A DNA stretch of 64,000 nt from Pagrus major. Lineage: Eukaryota; Chordata; Actinopteri; Spariformes; Sparidae. Every line of letters starts with the position of its first letter. The first letter of the stretch is position 1. Where the stretch lies: the NCBI RefSeq assembly GCF_040436345.1, contig NC_133215.1, positions 18,731,306 through 18,795,305 on the forward strand, written 5' to 3'. Made by a program: the position numbers and the translations under genes. The notes under the pieces were generated by a model. It made no database searches. It was not told where the DNA came from and saw only the letters and a list, made by a program, of their open reading frames with translations. Shown piece after piece: positions 1-13,678 of the stretch.

Positions 1-1149
1 ACTGGCTGTTACCAAACCGAGATGGGTCAGTCCGCAAGTCCAGGGAGAGGACATTTGGATTCCGCCCAAAATTAGTATTTATTTTAATCATTTTAGAAAA
101 ACATCCCATATAAATCACCACTCCTCTTCCTGGATCCGATCATGCAATATTCAAGTTTGAGAAGGCAAGTGTTGTTGACCTCCCCACTCCCTGTTGAGTT
201 ATGGGAATCATGGCTGAATACCAACACACAGTGAGCTTATCTGTATGTAGTGTGCTGCTCCAGCTCTCCACAAACACCCTTGTTCTCTATGCTTGCTCAC
301 TTTTTTCTTTAGAGCTGGTAGCAGTGGTGGTACATTTAGTTTCTTTGTTGAGGTTTATGCCTCTGCTTGTGTATCTTCAGTTAGCGAAAAGAGCTGCATG
401 CCATGTGTATCACCACATCAGATGGTAGCGCCAACAACCAAGTCTGCAATTTTTTGATAGCTGCAAGCATACTAAATGGCTCGGGACTGACTTGTCTCAA
501 AGAGACTTTCCCCTGCTGTGAAGCATGGGGATCATTGCTATGCTAATTTGCCGCTTGTGCCTACATGCATATTGTGAGTAGATGCCTTGGCTCTTGTGTG
601 CTAAGCTAAATCAGAAAGTTGTGACGATGTCTTGGAGTCAGCCGTTGCTATTTTTGTTTTTCTGCTGCTGCCATCTATTAATGCTATTCATGAATAAAGC
701 TCCTTCATTGTTTGGTTGTTGGATGGCTTGTACATTGTGATGCTTTAATACTTTTGATTTATGTAACAGTGTAATAAACTATATATATTTTAGGCATGTA
801 AACATGGCTTGCAACAGTCCCTTCATGGAATTATTTACCTGTCAAACTGGCCTCATAGGAAGTCCAGTGTGGCTTTGTCACAGACACAACCAAACTTTCT
901 CCACACACTTTTTATCCACCTTAAAATTAGAGGAAAAATTATGTTTTTTAGTTCATATGAATCACATTCAAACTGCTGAGCTTCAGTTTTACAGTTAATG
1001 CAGCCGCTTCACTCGACCACAATAATTGTCGCTTACGTCTATGTACTAATGGTCATCATCATCTTGTCACACTACATAACATTTGATAAGAAGAGTGGTC
1101 TTCATCGAGCATATATGTGATTTTAATATGTAAGTCAGTGTATAATTTT

Positions 1150-1240
1150 CTGCTGTGTTGAGCTTAATGCATTCCTGCAGCGAGTGATGACGTCAGAGCC
1201 TAGGCGCCAAATATCAGCTCTTTGCATATTGTCAGTTCAT
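1150..1240. promoter_or_regulatory. Candidate regulatory block with full CRE palindrome
   Basis: TGACGTCA, a perfect CRE (CREB/ATF site), lies at 1188-1195. About 30 bases on is TTTGCATA, close to an octamer or POU site. A GGCGCC palindrome lies between them. The block is not part of a recognisable repeat. Regulatory function is inferred from motifs only. Confidence 0.25.
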
Positions 1241-2513
1241 ATAATTATGTGCTCAACGTGACTTGGCTGCCTGAAGTTGCTTCCTTTTTCTTTGAGCTTT
1301 GATTTTCTCAGAAATTCTTCTTGCCTGTTCTCTTCTCCATCCCCCCTCCTCCTCTGACTCAGACAAACACACACAGAGGCACTCGGCGGGGGGCGAGACG
1401 TTAAGTTGAAACAATTCAAATGTGGCTCGGCGTCTTTTCCAACAACATGTCACTCCAACAAAACTGTTCCGAATGGGAGGGACTTTATCCCCCTCCCTCA
1501 AAAAAAACATGTGCTGTGGGAACACTTTGAATGTTGTTACAGGCACAGAGTTATAATGGAATAACGATAAATGCGTAGCTGCTGATAAAAGAAGGAAACT
1601 CTAATATCTCACAATCAATACATAATTGCAATTTAATGATTGTTGACTGCAGTGAAATAATCGGGCAGTGTGTATTTATATACTAATGACCAAATAAACA
1701 GAGCTGCCTCAAAGCTAGATATCAGATCTAGAGCATTAATTGTAATTCGAACATGACGGCCAATATTTGAACAAAATCGCATGGAAATCAAACTAAATCC
1801 AGATTAATCATCAACACGCCTACAGGCTTATGGAGTGACAGTTTATTGCAGATATTTCGACCTGGTGCAGATTGGGATGTGATCCAGGAAAGTCCTGGTT
1901 ACTTAAGTTCTCTTCCTCTGTGACAACTCTTAGTCAGCATCGGAAGATGATCCTCCACGCCTGCCCACCACACATCAGTCAAACTGGGCACCTCTCCACA
2001 TCTCTGCATCACTCAGTTTGTACAGTAATACTTATATCTGCTGTACAGTCATATACTTACATTACCATCCATATGACAATATTATACAGTCAATGTTAAA
2101 CAGACAGTGGCTGTGTGGCTTCTTGCTGGCAGTTTTTAAGCTAGAGCTCTGTGATGCTTCTGGATTTGTTTGCTGATATGGACATTTACACTTGATAGGC
2201 TACTTTACTCACCAGGAGAAATTGAGGCACCACTTTAGAGGTCCCCTTTCACCAGCTAAATAATGAAAAAGCAACAAACAAACAACAGCAACAACAACAA
2301 CAACAACAAAACTCTAGCAATATCCAGCCATGCAGAGACGATGTTGTTTTAATTTGTTCAGAGATTTGAATCTCCACCCCAATAAAAAAAGGTGAATAGT
2401 GTTTAGTTTGTAGTGCTCGCAAGTGGTGGACTCATCAGGGGGAGGGACCAAAATACAATGAAAAGGGCACCAGCTGCAGTCAGTGGTGAATCAGTGCACA
2501 CTAAGTCATGACC

Positions 2514-2570
2514 ATGCAAATTACAGGGAAGCTAAAGGGAGCTCGGCTCCCCTGGAAGGCTACTATAAAA
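2514..2570 (+). promoter_or_regulatory. Octamer followed by TATA-like box
   Basis: A perfect octamer ATGCAAAT (2514-2521) is followed 42 bases later by TATAAAA (2564-2570). This spacing resembles octamer-dependent promoters, but no exon is recognisable downstream, so the pair may be chance or part of a repeat. Confidence 0.2.
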
Positions 2571-4228
2571 CAGTGAGGAGGAGCTCTAAAACATTGACCA
2601 CTTTTGTGTCACTTTTTAAATTTTATTTTCTGTACATTAAGGTTGCTGAAATAAAAATAAAATAACAGTAAAAATATGTCCATGTTGTGTATTTATTCGA
2701 CCATTACATTCCAATTGCAGAACAAATTTATTTAAGTCAGTTCTACATATGGCAGCGCTTCACGGCAGGTCTGCGCCCAGTGTCTCTCTGGAGATGATGA
2801 GATCGATGGACAGACAGACAGAACGTGCCATTCGGTTATCCTGCTGGCTTTTTTATGATAAGAATTAAATTTTGGCCCTATTTGCATTTTGTGACAGTGA
2901 ACCACAGAGGAATAGATAGAAACAAAGGGGGAGAGAGAGAGAGAGTGCAAGCTGCAAACAGCTGTTTTAATTCTCTGTAAAAGAAATCTTTGGTAAACAC
3001 CTAAGTTTACAATTTTTTTTTATTTAAATATTTATTTTTTTCTAGCACAAAATGTTACCTGCTTTTGTGATTTTGTTGTTTGTTTGTTCTGATAGTTAAA
3101 TGTATTCCTTGATTTTGAAACAGTAGATTTGTATTGTTGTTATTTAGCCTTATTGACAGTATTAACTGTTTGTAGAAGTAACAATAGTTTTTTGTAGTTG
3201 TCCTGCAATTGACCACACTGCCATGCACATCTATGTATACGTGTTCGTACCGGAAAATATGGTTCTTTTGAAAGCCACTGTGTAATTTGAAAGCTTGTCA
3301 TTATGCATTTATAGTGAAACAGTTCCAAACCATTGTCTAGCATGAAAAGCAGCCTTACGGCACTGTGTTGTTCAACACTGGAATGTATATACATGTTTAT
3401 AACCATTCCATAAGGACATTTTTTATGCATTTTTTTCAACCAGAGGGTGCGATCGTCACACCATTGATTATCCTGTATTATGGTGGAAGCAGGAATCTCA
3501 CAGATATCTTAAATCATGAGCACATAAAACTAAAACTCATCTCATGGCCAGATACCACCAGGGGTAAGTAGGAAAATATGTCCATGTCAATAATTTAAGG
3601 GTTTGGGGCTCTGCTGTCCAGTCCTACCTATCAGGCCAGAAGTAATTTCATAGATTGGAGCTTAAATTGTGTGCCCTTCATGCACTGTATCTAAGAAAAG
3701 ACATTGAGCTAATCGTAAAAGATCCTTCTCCACCAAATATTCTGGACCTGGACAGGACTTTGGAGCTGCACTCACTGTCTCAGTTTGCTTTGCTAGGCAA
3801 GTGTTTGGTGGATTACCATCAGTGGAAATTTACAATGTATCAGATCTGTTCCAAGCTTCTAAATGCTCCCTGAAATCAAATCAGCCTTGCAGAAATGAGC
3901 CAGATCCTGTTTTAAGATATAAACTGTTGTTGAAAGTTGTTTTGCAGGGTCTGTTAGTGTATTGGGGGACAAAATATAATATATTACAAGACACCATTAT
4001 TCAAACTGGATCTATTATCCACTGAGAAGCTTAAATTTTGCATGTACTTAGAGGCAGAAAGAACAGTAATTCACATAATTTATAGCCACAGAGGATGAGG
4101 CAATAAAGTCGCAGCCATTAAATAGGGTTTTCAGAGATGAAATTAGTTTTCATGCAATTATGACTCTCCCTTAATTCTTGACACACAGGCACTGAGCATG
4201 AAGAGGGGGAGGTGCTGTGCATCACGTA

Positions 4229-4230
<2 letters not shown>

Positions 4231-4263
<33 letters not shown>
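4231..4263. repeat. (CA)n microsatellite
   Basis: About 16 uninterrupted CA dinucleotides, followed by CA-rich sequence to about 4300. Confidence 0.95.
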
Positions 4264-4265
<2 letters not shown>

Positions 4266-5639
4266 CCACGAGTTCACAGACACCCATGCACGCACACACA
4301 TTGATACTGTCATGCACATGTGCAAACACTCGTCCTCAGGCACGATTGAGTGCTGTTGGTTGTCAGTACCTTGTCGTCACAGCAAAATGTTGTTAATTAA
4401 AAGTGGATGTGATGTTTATTAAGATTGCTAGCAAGACATCCACCCACGCTTCTTCAAACCTCTTTCTTAACTTCATTAGCTCGATCCAACACTCACAGCT
4501 CCACAAACACGCTGAAGATGATTGCTTTCTCACCAGCATGTCTGCGCACTTTTACACAACCTTGCAGGGGAGGTTTTTTTTAAATGAAAATGACCTTTTT
4601 GTCATCACATTCCGTGATATTTCGTACTGTATATGTGCATCTTTGTGTGTATGTTTGCACGGGTGTGTATCTCTGTGAAAAGTGTGCAGACACATGGACT
4701 TGTGCGTCTGCACACGTAAGTGTGAATGTCCTTTGATTGAGGATGTCAAAGGTGGCTGCCCACGCAGCAATTAGAGGTGCTGGGAGAGTGTGTGAGTGTG
4801 TTTATATGTAATGTGATTGTGGTTTCTCTGAAGGAGTTTTTAATAGAGGTGCAGAGACAGATGGCATGCATTCATTATGGCATGATGGGTGAACACATCT
4901 GAAAAACTCCTCTTCCTATCTGTCTATCCCTCTCAAACCAACTTTCTCCAGCCTTTCTTTTCTCGCTATGCGGCCCATTGCTCGCTGACACAAAGCTGCA
5001 GCAATCAATGCATTCAGTTAAGACATGACACCAGCAACTGCTGTATGGGCCTTGTATCATTTCCTCTCTTACTGGAAGGAAGCACTATAATCAAATACTG
5101 GTATGGCACATATACTACACAAAACACTCAAACTCCACTTCAACACAGAAATAGGTTTCAGTTTCTAAATGTATTCACTGCTTTGGAGAGGGATATCACT
5201 TGCACAAGTGAAGCTATGTAGAATCTCTGCTGCAGTCCAGAACCATAATACCTCAATCGGGGAGTTGAAATATTAAAACTACCATTCTGCCGTGAAAAAA
5301 ACTTATGAAAACTCCTGAAAAATATGAGATTTGGTCCATTCCCACCAGCCCACCCGCCCCTGTGCTCCAATTTCCTTTCAGAAGAGATTGAAAAGTCTCT
5401 TAGAGTCTTCCGTCTCATTTCTACGCCTGTCAAAGATCTCTACGGTGGAAAAAAAGGAGAGGAGTGCTAAGAAGGGTGCGTATAGATCAAACACTTTATA
5501 ATGTAGTCCAATGAAGCTGGGAACTCCAAACGCCATTACCCGCAATGACACGCTGCCAAATCACCATCAGAACCTCCCTGTCAGCTTTTAAGGAAATAGA
5601 CTTCATTTTTATAGAAAAAAGAGGGCTTTTGACAGTTAA
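4264..5639. other. Non-coding stretch, no gene seen
   Basis: Mixed-composition sequence with scattered GT-rich patches (4630-4810). No exon-like frame with splice signals and no recognisable repeat family. Confidence 0.55.
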
Positions 5640-5826
5640 GGGGTGTGGTGGAAGAAAAGGAGACTGCCGAGAAATAAAGTGATGGAGAGAAAGAGAGAAT
5701 GGGAGGAGGAGGAGACTCGAGATAAGATGAAAAGATGAGAGGTAATTGCCTCTATTATAGAAAAGAAGGGGAAAGATGAGGAGGAGTGTGGAGGGGAGGG
5801 AGGAAGACGAGGAAGCGAGATATTAA
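5640..5826 (+). repeat. Purine-rich tract (GA-rich on + strand)
   Basis: About 190 bases that are overwhelmingly A/G on the + strand, with runs such as GGGAGGAGGAGGAGAC. It lies about 450 bases before a much longer pyrimidine tract on the same strand. Confidence 0.7.
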
Positions 5827-6289
5827 AGTCACACCATCCAGCTTTAAAAGGTCACCTGTGAAGTCTAAGCAGCTGTGCTTGTCCATTATGAACACACAGC
5901 TGTGCTGTACACACCAGGCAGAAAGTTTTCTGCCTACTTCAGTGGTTATGTCAATCAGTCTCTACTTATATTTGCTATACTGTATATATACAGTGTTCAC
6001 ATAGTTTTACCCACACACAGGCTGTGTATGTCAAAATGTGAGCCTGGTGTTATTGCCCTTGTACATTGTGAAAAAAAAATGCAATTTTCTCTCTAAATGG
6101 AGAGAAAAAAAGTGAAATGAGCATCAGCCTCGGTGGTAGCAGTTGCCTCTGACCTATCTGTATCTCTCCGCTCTATCGGTCTTGTATCTCTGGTGCCTGA
6201 ATGCATAAGTGGCTAACCTGTCCTCACATCTGTCTCTACCCTTCCACCCCTCCTTTCACTCACAAGACCCAGAGGAGGTTTATCAGCAC

Positions 6290-6885
6290 GTCTTTTCTCG
6301 ATTTTCTTATCTGCCTTCGCTCCGCGGTTCCTGTTAAGATCTCCCACGTTACTTTCTCTTTTTGTTCATCAACATTTCTCCATCGCCTCAGTATTAACCT
6401 TTCTTTTCGCTTTAGCTCAAAGATTTGGCATCGCTCTCCTTCATTCATCAACCTTTTGCCTCTATCATCGGCCTTATTCCTTCTTCGCTGTCCTGCTCAT
6501 TTCCGCTCCTCTTTCCCATCATATTGCTCCGCATTTCACTTCCTCTCACATCTTTCCTCCTCTCTGTCCACTTCACCTCATCCCATCCTCTTAAATCCCC
6601 CATTTCCTTCTTAAATCTCTCCTTTCATCGCCCATTTAGTCCCGCTCAAATCCTCCCTTTTCTCCCTCTGCTTCATCTCTCCCTCAGCTCTACTATCCCT
6701 TCCAAACTTTGCCCTCCTTTTCCTCTCTTCTTTATTTAGTCGTCCCCCCTTTAACTTTAACAGCTCCGCTCGCACCCTCCCTCCCCACGTTTCTCACCGC
6801 CCGCTCCCATGCCCTCCTCTCGACTCTTCCCTCCTCCCTATTCTCCCTCCCCTCGCTCCCTCTCTTTCACCTGCCGCAGTGCTGC
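6290..6885 (+). repeat. Long pyrimidine-rich tract (CT-rich on + strand)
   Basis: Roughly 600 bases are dominated by C and T on the + strand and are not a simple repeat. The open frames across it are compositional: they are Ser/Pro/Leu/Phe-rich in every frame. Such mirror-like homopurine/homopyrimidine DNA can form triplex structures. Confidence 0.75.
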
Positions 6886-9800
6886 CAGTGAGGCTGTCTG
6901 TGAGATAAGCAGCCCCAGTGTAGAGCCATCAGGTTCCTGACAAGATACAGCCTCACGTGTTCAGGCGTGACCCACAGCCAGACTGCCATTGAACTTGTCA
7001 GAGAGAAACTGGCGGCTCAGGGCACAAGATGGCTGCTGGCGGACAACGTAGAACTTGCAGAGGGGGCCGTTTAAAGTATGAATTGTTGTTTAGACACACT
7101 GGAGAGCTTTGACCTTGTCCACCTCGAGCATGCTGTCAAGAGTTGTAGACTGGATAAGGTTGAGCAGGGGGCAGACAGAGAAAGTCTTGGGCAGTGACAA
7201 AAGCACAAGCACTAGACTCACTTGTACTAACACGCTCACTTATACACACACAGAGAAGAAAGAAAAATCACAAATTATACCCAGTAAAAGGATGTGACAG
7301 ATAATAGCCCACAACCAGAGACATGACAAGGCTTACACGTACGTACAAAATAATGGTGCATACGTTTCATATTAGAAAAAGTCATCATCATTCTCACAGC
7401 GAACACATCCGCCCATACACATCCACTCCTGAATACCTAATCAGCCGCCCACTTACAATCACACACACACAAACTTGCACACACACCAGCGTCCCTGTGG
7501 GCCTGATGGCGCTGCGTTTGTCTTGTAGTAGGGCCTGTGGCTCTTACCAATTAGCAGAGCAGAAGAGAGAGATTTAAAACACGATGACACCATGGTGTTT
7601 TTCTCCCACAGGCCACTGCGGCCCCAAAAGCACAGATCACAAGTGATCAAATCACATCAAAGTGCTAACACAAGCCAGATGACACACACACATACTGTAC
7701 TTACCTCCACAAACACACATACAGACTGTACAGATACAGTTTGGAGTACAGTGATGCACACAGCTATTGTGAACAAGCATGTGTGCCTGCAGTACACTGT
7801 AAATAATGGGTGCCTGCAAACAAATCAGATGAATGGATAAAGAAATGTACAGTATATATCATACAGTGTGTCCAGTACAATATATCCTTAATAGATCAAA
7901 CGATCCAGATGCCATATAAAAGAATCTTTTCAGAGTATTTGATCATGCTTGGGAGAGGAAAAAAACTGGAGAAGGTCTTTGCTTTATAAACAAAAAGTAA
8001 AGTGTTTTTTTAATCACACTCAATTAACAAAGGTGCTCTTTAGAGTCAAGGGCCACAACAGTTGCAAACAAGAGGAAAGAAATCCAAGGCACTCTGAGAC
8101 CTGAGTATAATGAAAAGCCTTTAATATTACATGGCCGACACCAGCGCATCACAGCAGAAAGCCTTTTTTCAGAGTGTTGAGGTAAAATACAAACACAGAT
8201 GCTTAAGTGGCAATAGACACGGCACAGTTAGATAAAAGCTACATCTATCAAAATAGAGATCAATAACCTCATCATTTTATATAATATCACTGTAATTGAA
8301 ATATCAGATTACTAAGGAGAAGAAATGCATTTTTTAAAATCTAAGGAATCACATTTATTACTAGAAAATCAGCACTCTCTGGGTTAATGGATTCACTTTT
8401 AACTATTATTCCATTTCAGGGCTGCTTTTTACTCAATTTGGTTTTTGAATCAAGGCAAATTCTTTTTTATGCCGATGATGCAGTCATTTATTTATTTTTG
8501 TGACATACTTTGTAGTGCAAGAAGAGCAGCAGGTGCAGGAGCAGTGCTGGTCTATGACTCTATCTTATTTAGACCTTGCAACTAATCCATTTTGAATTAC
8601 TTTTGTGTGCTTCCTTTTCTAGATCCATGAAACATTTAAAATCGCAAGCATGGCTCTACAGATAACTTTTGCCATTTAGAGGATAGAAGAAGCATTCCGT
8701 CAGAAAGGTAATTTTAGCGCTAATTAAAAAGTAAAAGTATAAAAGCCACATGGGTGATTCTGATAATCATCATCTTACACTTGAGGTTAACAGAAGGTTG
8801 ACAGAATTAATTTTGATGAAAAATGTTATTGTGTTTATGGGAAAGGCTGGTGAGCACAGTGATTATATGGTCCTGTTGGATATGCACATTTGCACAGTGT
8901 CTCTGCATATTAGACACTATTTATCATAGCGTTCTGAGAATTGTTTGGAACAAAAGTACAAAAAAAAAAAAAAACAACTGAGCAGAACACACATTTTTCT
9001 TGTCCATGTGAATGCACAGTGACTGCAGTATCTTATATTTATTCATGAATTCATTCTGTCTGTACTCCCTTTATTTATGTATTTAGATTACAGAAGAGTG
9101 TAGAGGTGGCTACAGCGGGAGTTCCCAAGATTCCCTTCTGCTCACTGTCCCAAAAGCTTTGTCAACAAATACGGGCTATAAATCTATCTCGATGTCTGCC
9201 CTCACAGTGAGGAACAGCCTGCAGGAAGATTTCAGATTTGAGGAACGAGACTCTTCTCACTGAGTTCAAAGCAGTTGATACAACTATGAAAAATGATACT
9301 ATTGGGAGTTGTTAAGGCTTTGAATTAGTTTCTGTCTGTTTGGCATTTAGATTATACTCCCCCCCATCTCTCTCTTGCTCACTCTTCCTCACTTTCATCA
9401 CTGGTTTGCCTTTCTATGGCTTTGCATGATCTGTATGTCCTGCTAAGTTCTCAGCTTGGCTTTCCTCCGATCACAGTGGGAATACCCTGCTAAGATAAAG
9501 GCTACAGGTTTGCACTGTGCGCGCCTGACCTTGTAAAGAGCACCATATGTGATCACTTCACATGTTAAAGGGGTCCTGTTGAACTTGTGAACTGTTATGC
9601 GTGTGTGTGTGTGTGGCTTCAGTTGTGCTGGAAGGCAAAGTGCCGTGAGGGGGGGTCACAGAGGAACCACTCAGAGGAAGGATAAATAACCTCTATCTGC
9701 AGTCATTACCCCTCTGTTGTCTTTCTCTACCTCGATCTCTCCATGATTCAGGAAGCAAGGCTTTCCATTCATCTATTTTTCATGCCTCTTGTGTAGTTTT

Positions 9801-10347
9801 CATCTGTGAAAAGGGTACGGTCTAAGCTCTCTTCCCTTCTCCCCCTAAAAATAAGACACCCTTAATATCATCCACTACCTGCAAGCTTCCATCAACTCAT
9901 CCCCCCCTCCCTCTGCCTCAGGAGGGGTAAGTGTGTATGGGTGTGTTTGAGCTTGTAGTCCGTGCGTGCAAAGTGTCTGTGTGTACTGGTGTGTTCGGAG
10001 TGTGTTTGAAAGTGTGTCTACGTAGGAAAAAAACAACTCATCTCCTTACTCATCTCCTCCCGGAACAAATGCTTCCTGAGTGAATTTTGCTTTCAGAGGC
10101 GCAATCTCCCCTCCAACAATAGTGCTCCCTTTTAAAGATACCAAGAACAACGCACAAGCACACTCACACACATACATGAAATCGTCAGAACATAAACATC
10201 TCCACTAGCCTTCTGCTTGCCCTAGTTAAGAGGACACGATGTTCACTGGTCCTCAACATATATGAGGAGGAAAAAAACATCGGTGTCATGTCAAGAATGA
10301 CATTAGTGGAGCAGTGGAGTAGAAGAAGGGCAAGAACGGCAACGCAT

Positions 10348-10351
<4 letters not shown>
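6886..10351. other. Non-coding stretch with short repeats, no gene seen
   Basis: Contains CA-rich patches (7440-7500, 7680-7740), an interspersed repeat tail (8040-8175, separate entry), a short GT run at 9600-9615 and C-rich patches near 9360 and 9900. No coding exon is supported on either strand. Confidence 0.55.
8040..8175 (-). mobile_element. Interspersed fish repeat tail, possibly Penelope-like
   Basis: On the minus strand this reads as a block that I recall as a common fish interspersed repeat: a CTGAA..AGGCTTTC motif, then 'GGCCATGTAAT', 'AAAGGCTTTT' and 'AGGTCTCAGAGTGCCTTGGAT'-type segments (each short here). It resembles the tail of the repeat at 14.4 kb. Family assignment is from memory and uncertain. 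Confidence 0.35.
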
Positions 10352-10399
<48 letters not shown>

Positions 10400-10420
10400 G
10401 TGGTGGGTGGGTGGGTGGGT
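10352..10420. repeat. (GT)n microsatellite plus (GTGG)n
   Basis: About 23 GT dinucleotides (10352-10398), then a short GTGG/GGGT-type tetranucleotide run to about 10420. Confidence 0.95.
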
Positions 10421-12300
10421 AGTGGGGCAAGATTGTTATGGGTGAGTGAGTATTCTGTGTTTCTCTCCTTGAATTGAGATGACCATATGTGATCTGCTTG
10501 TGTGTGTGCTTGTGTCTTACGCTGTGAGCATTCCCTCCGTGTCTGTGAACAATATACAGTACACACATATATCATTGCAATTTATTATGAATTTGTCTCG
10601 CTAATTTTGCCACTTTGGGCATGTAAATATAAGCAAATGACTAAAATATTTCTATTTTTTGTAAGAATTTATGTTAAAAACAATGGGCGTCCTGCAGCCT
10701 AGCGTTAAGGACATATACCACATGGCAACATCCAAGATCAATTCTAAACTTTTTGGCATCATCTCGTGTGCATATGAGAGAGTCTAGTTAAAGATATAAT
10801 ATGTAGTAAATCTGTATAATAATGTCTGAAAATGATAGTTTAGTTTAGTCAAAGTAACGGTGCGTTTCATTAGGCCGTCGTCACTTCTTCCGGTTAGGGG
10901 AGTCAGCTAACGAAACTCTATTTAGAGTGAATGAACTTTAAAACATTACATTATCTGTGAACATTTGTGCCTGAGTCACGTCACATAGATTTTATGAGCT
11001 AACGTTAGCCAGCACAAGGATAGTGTGTGTGTCTGTGATTCTCTCTCTTCTTTTCCCCTCTCCTCTTTGTAATGTCTCCATGAAATAAAGTACATTTCTC
11101 ATCCAGTTCCTTCAGCAGTCAACAAAAGTAAAAAAATAATCACTGAGCTCTCACCTTCTGTCAGTAAACAGCTCCAGATCAGAGCAGAATCTGATGTGAC
11201 CATTTATTCCTCAGGTCTGGCTGAGCCCCTAAACCTTTAGCCGGATCTGAGCAGCTAAGTAGCAGCTCCTTCCTACAAAACACAAAAATAGCAGAAATTA
11301 CATATTGTACCTACCTTGTACTAGGTAGAAAATGAAATGGAGGGGGTAAGTGGGTGATGTTGGGGGGGTGTTTGGTACGCAAGTAACATTGCTCTTTTCT
11401 GTCTTTCTCTATTAATAAAGGCAAAATTGCAACAACAACAACAAAAAAATCATGTAAATGACTTATTTCAAATAGAGGTGGTTTAACTAATGGACTTCAC
11501 TTTGAATCTCCTTGTTTTTGACAGGTGCTTTATAAATAGACTTGCTTTGCCTTATATAGATACAGATGGGTCTCAAATGAAAGGAAACACCATTAAAACT
11601 AACAACATAAAATACAAACAATTGTTGGATCGCTGTGAGCTACCAAAACAGTTTTAGCTGTCCTTGGCATAGTACTGTAGTACTGTGGGGATAAGGACCA
11701 TTCTTCTAAAAGATATTCCCTCATTTGATTTTTAATTGTGGTGAAGAGCGCTGCCACTTCAAAATCTTCCACAGGTGATTAACTGGGTAGAAACCTGGTG
11801 ACTGCAGGAATATCCCATGTGATTCACATCTGAATTTAATCTTTCTCCACTCATATATTCATTTTTTTCCTAAAATTTTCCAATCATTTGTCTAATGACG
11901 TCACAGATACAGGCTGTAGTCATATAAATGCATTGTAAATAATGTATATACACAAATTGCTTTCGACCATCACACCCATATTTTTTGGATATAAAATGTG
12001 TTCTGTGTGTATGAGTGTGTGTGTCCATGGGTTAGTAGATCTCAGCAGCCCTCCTGTGGAGTCGGTCTGGTCATATTGCCATTGAGCTGGCTGAGATGCC
12101 CTACAGGTCACGCCTTGTCTCTTCTTGTCAGCGCATGCAGGTAACATCATGTAATGTATCCCTTCTCCAACTATTACCCCATGGCCTGGGGTTTTGGCAC
12201 AACTTCTGACCGGTGTGTGCAGCAGTGCACGGGCCATCCTCCCTCCTAATTGAATTATCGGAGTGCAAAAACAGGCATCAGACGGGATTCATGTCAGACT
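10421..12300. other. Non-coding stretch, no gene seen
   Basis: No supported exon. A segment near 11400-11560, with a CAA-rich run and a 'GCTTTATAAATA' tail, looks like a decayed retroelement 3' end but is too short to classify. Confidence 0.5.
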
Positions 12301-12307
12301 TGCCCCT

Positions 12308-12352
12308 GAGCATCCAGCCAGCCAGTCAGCCAGCGAGCCAGCCAGCCAGGCA
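12308..12352. repeat. (CCAG)n-type tetranucleotide repeat
   Basis: Imperfect CCAG/TCAG/CGAG units in tandem. Confidence 0.85.
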
Positions 12353-12856
12353 TTTTCTGCTTATTCAAAGACAAGCACAGTGTGTGTAGATGCATGTGAG
12401 TCCATGTGCTAAGGGCAGGAATGAGTGTGTATGTGTGCAAGTCCGAGGCTTTGCGCATGTGCGTGAATGTGTGCGCCGTGAGGCTCCGAAGAGAGCACTC
12501 TAATTTCCGTCTCAGAGGAAAGTGTGATTGAACACAAACCCTTTTGCCAGCGGGTCGAAGCAGTCACACGCTGCAACAACACAAGAGGAGATAAAAAAGC
12601 AGAAGTCTTATTTTGTCCTTTATTTTCCCTCTACTCTGTCTCTATACTGCCTTTTCTCTGTTTTTTTCCCTTCTCTTTCATCTTTCATTTTCTCTTTTCT
12701 AATTGAATATCTTTTAGCCTTTTCTAATATTTTCTTTCTTTTCTATTTTCATCAATTTGCTGTTAGTGGAAAAGTAATATAGAGGTTTTGCAAATTTACT
12801 GTATTTCTGATTGCTTTCCTGTATGAATTTATTTAGGCTTCTGGGCTTCCTCGTGC

Positions 12857-12876
12857 GTGTGTGTGTGTGTGTGTGT

Positions 12877-12939
<63 letters not shown>

Positions 12940-12952
12940 TGTGTGTGTGTTG
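12857..12952. repeat. Long (GT)n microsatellite
   Basis: About 95 bases of GT dinucleotides with two interruptions (a GA near 12881 and a TT near 12937). The minus-strand His/Thr open frame here is an artefact of the repeat. Confidence 0.97.
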
Positions 12953-13490
12953 TGGACCATCTGGCCATGGACAGACCTGACTATGGATACAATCACAACA
13001 GATTAGAATGAGGTGGAGGGGAAAGCTCCTCTTCTCTCCTTCATTTAACTCATCCCTCCTTGTCTCCCTCGCTTCATTTAACCTGCTCCACTTCTTCACT
13101 ACGTCTGCGTGCGTGGGTGTTTGTGTGTGTGTGCGCGTGCAAGCATTTGAGCATCTGTGTGTGTGCACGTTCCCATGCCGAGCTTCTTTCTGAAATGTCA
13201 CCAAGTGTGATTATCTTGTATTGGTCAGTAATTGAGAACAAGTCACCTATTGGCTGCTAATGGGACGTGTTTAGCTTCTGAGGCTGTGGTTGACATCATG
13301 GCCAACCCTCTGAATGTTAATCCCCACTGGGTCGCCATGCGGCTAACCCTGATGCTAACGAGTGTGAACACTCCGCTGATTAAAAAGATTAATAAGGCTA
13401 ATGGGTGAAAAACAGCGTCAGTTTAGGCTGAAGCACTGAGACAAATAGACATGAGGGGGCACACACAAAGGGAAGCACTGATAGAGAGAT

Positions 13491-13492
<2 letters not shown>

Positions 13493-13553
<61 letters not shown>
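13493..13553. repeat. (GT)n microsatellite
   Basis: About 30 uninterrupted GT dinucleotides. Confidence 0.97.
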
Positions 13554-13556
<3 letters not shown>

Positions 13557-13678
13557 GGCTCCCCTCATCTCTTCATCTGCTCAAGTCTGTTTGGCACTCA
13601 TTCGCCACGAGTGGCTGTGACCCCAGTTTTGGCATGCCGTGAGAGTTATCTGTATGAGTGACTGAGTGGCGTTTATAC

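Larger units (their letters stand above)
1..4200. other. Non-coding stretch, no gene seen
   Basis: Reading both strands I find only short open frames without splice context, conserved motifs or codon bias. The stretch holds a (CAA)n run near 2285-2308, a possible CRE at 1188-1195, an AT-rich block with homeodomain-like core sites at 1600-1830, and an octamer/TATA pair at 2514-2570, listed separately where useful. It could be an intron or the intergenic flank of a gene outside the window. Confidence 0.6.

Noticed and set aside
6201-6891. Ser/Pro/Leu-rich frames of 60-137 residues
   Set aside because: All frames of the pyrimidine tract look like this. No domain or splice signal.
10185-10575. 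His/Thr-rich minus-strand frames here and at 12714-13204 and 53229-53429
   Set aside because: Translation of (GT)n/(CA)n microsatellites.
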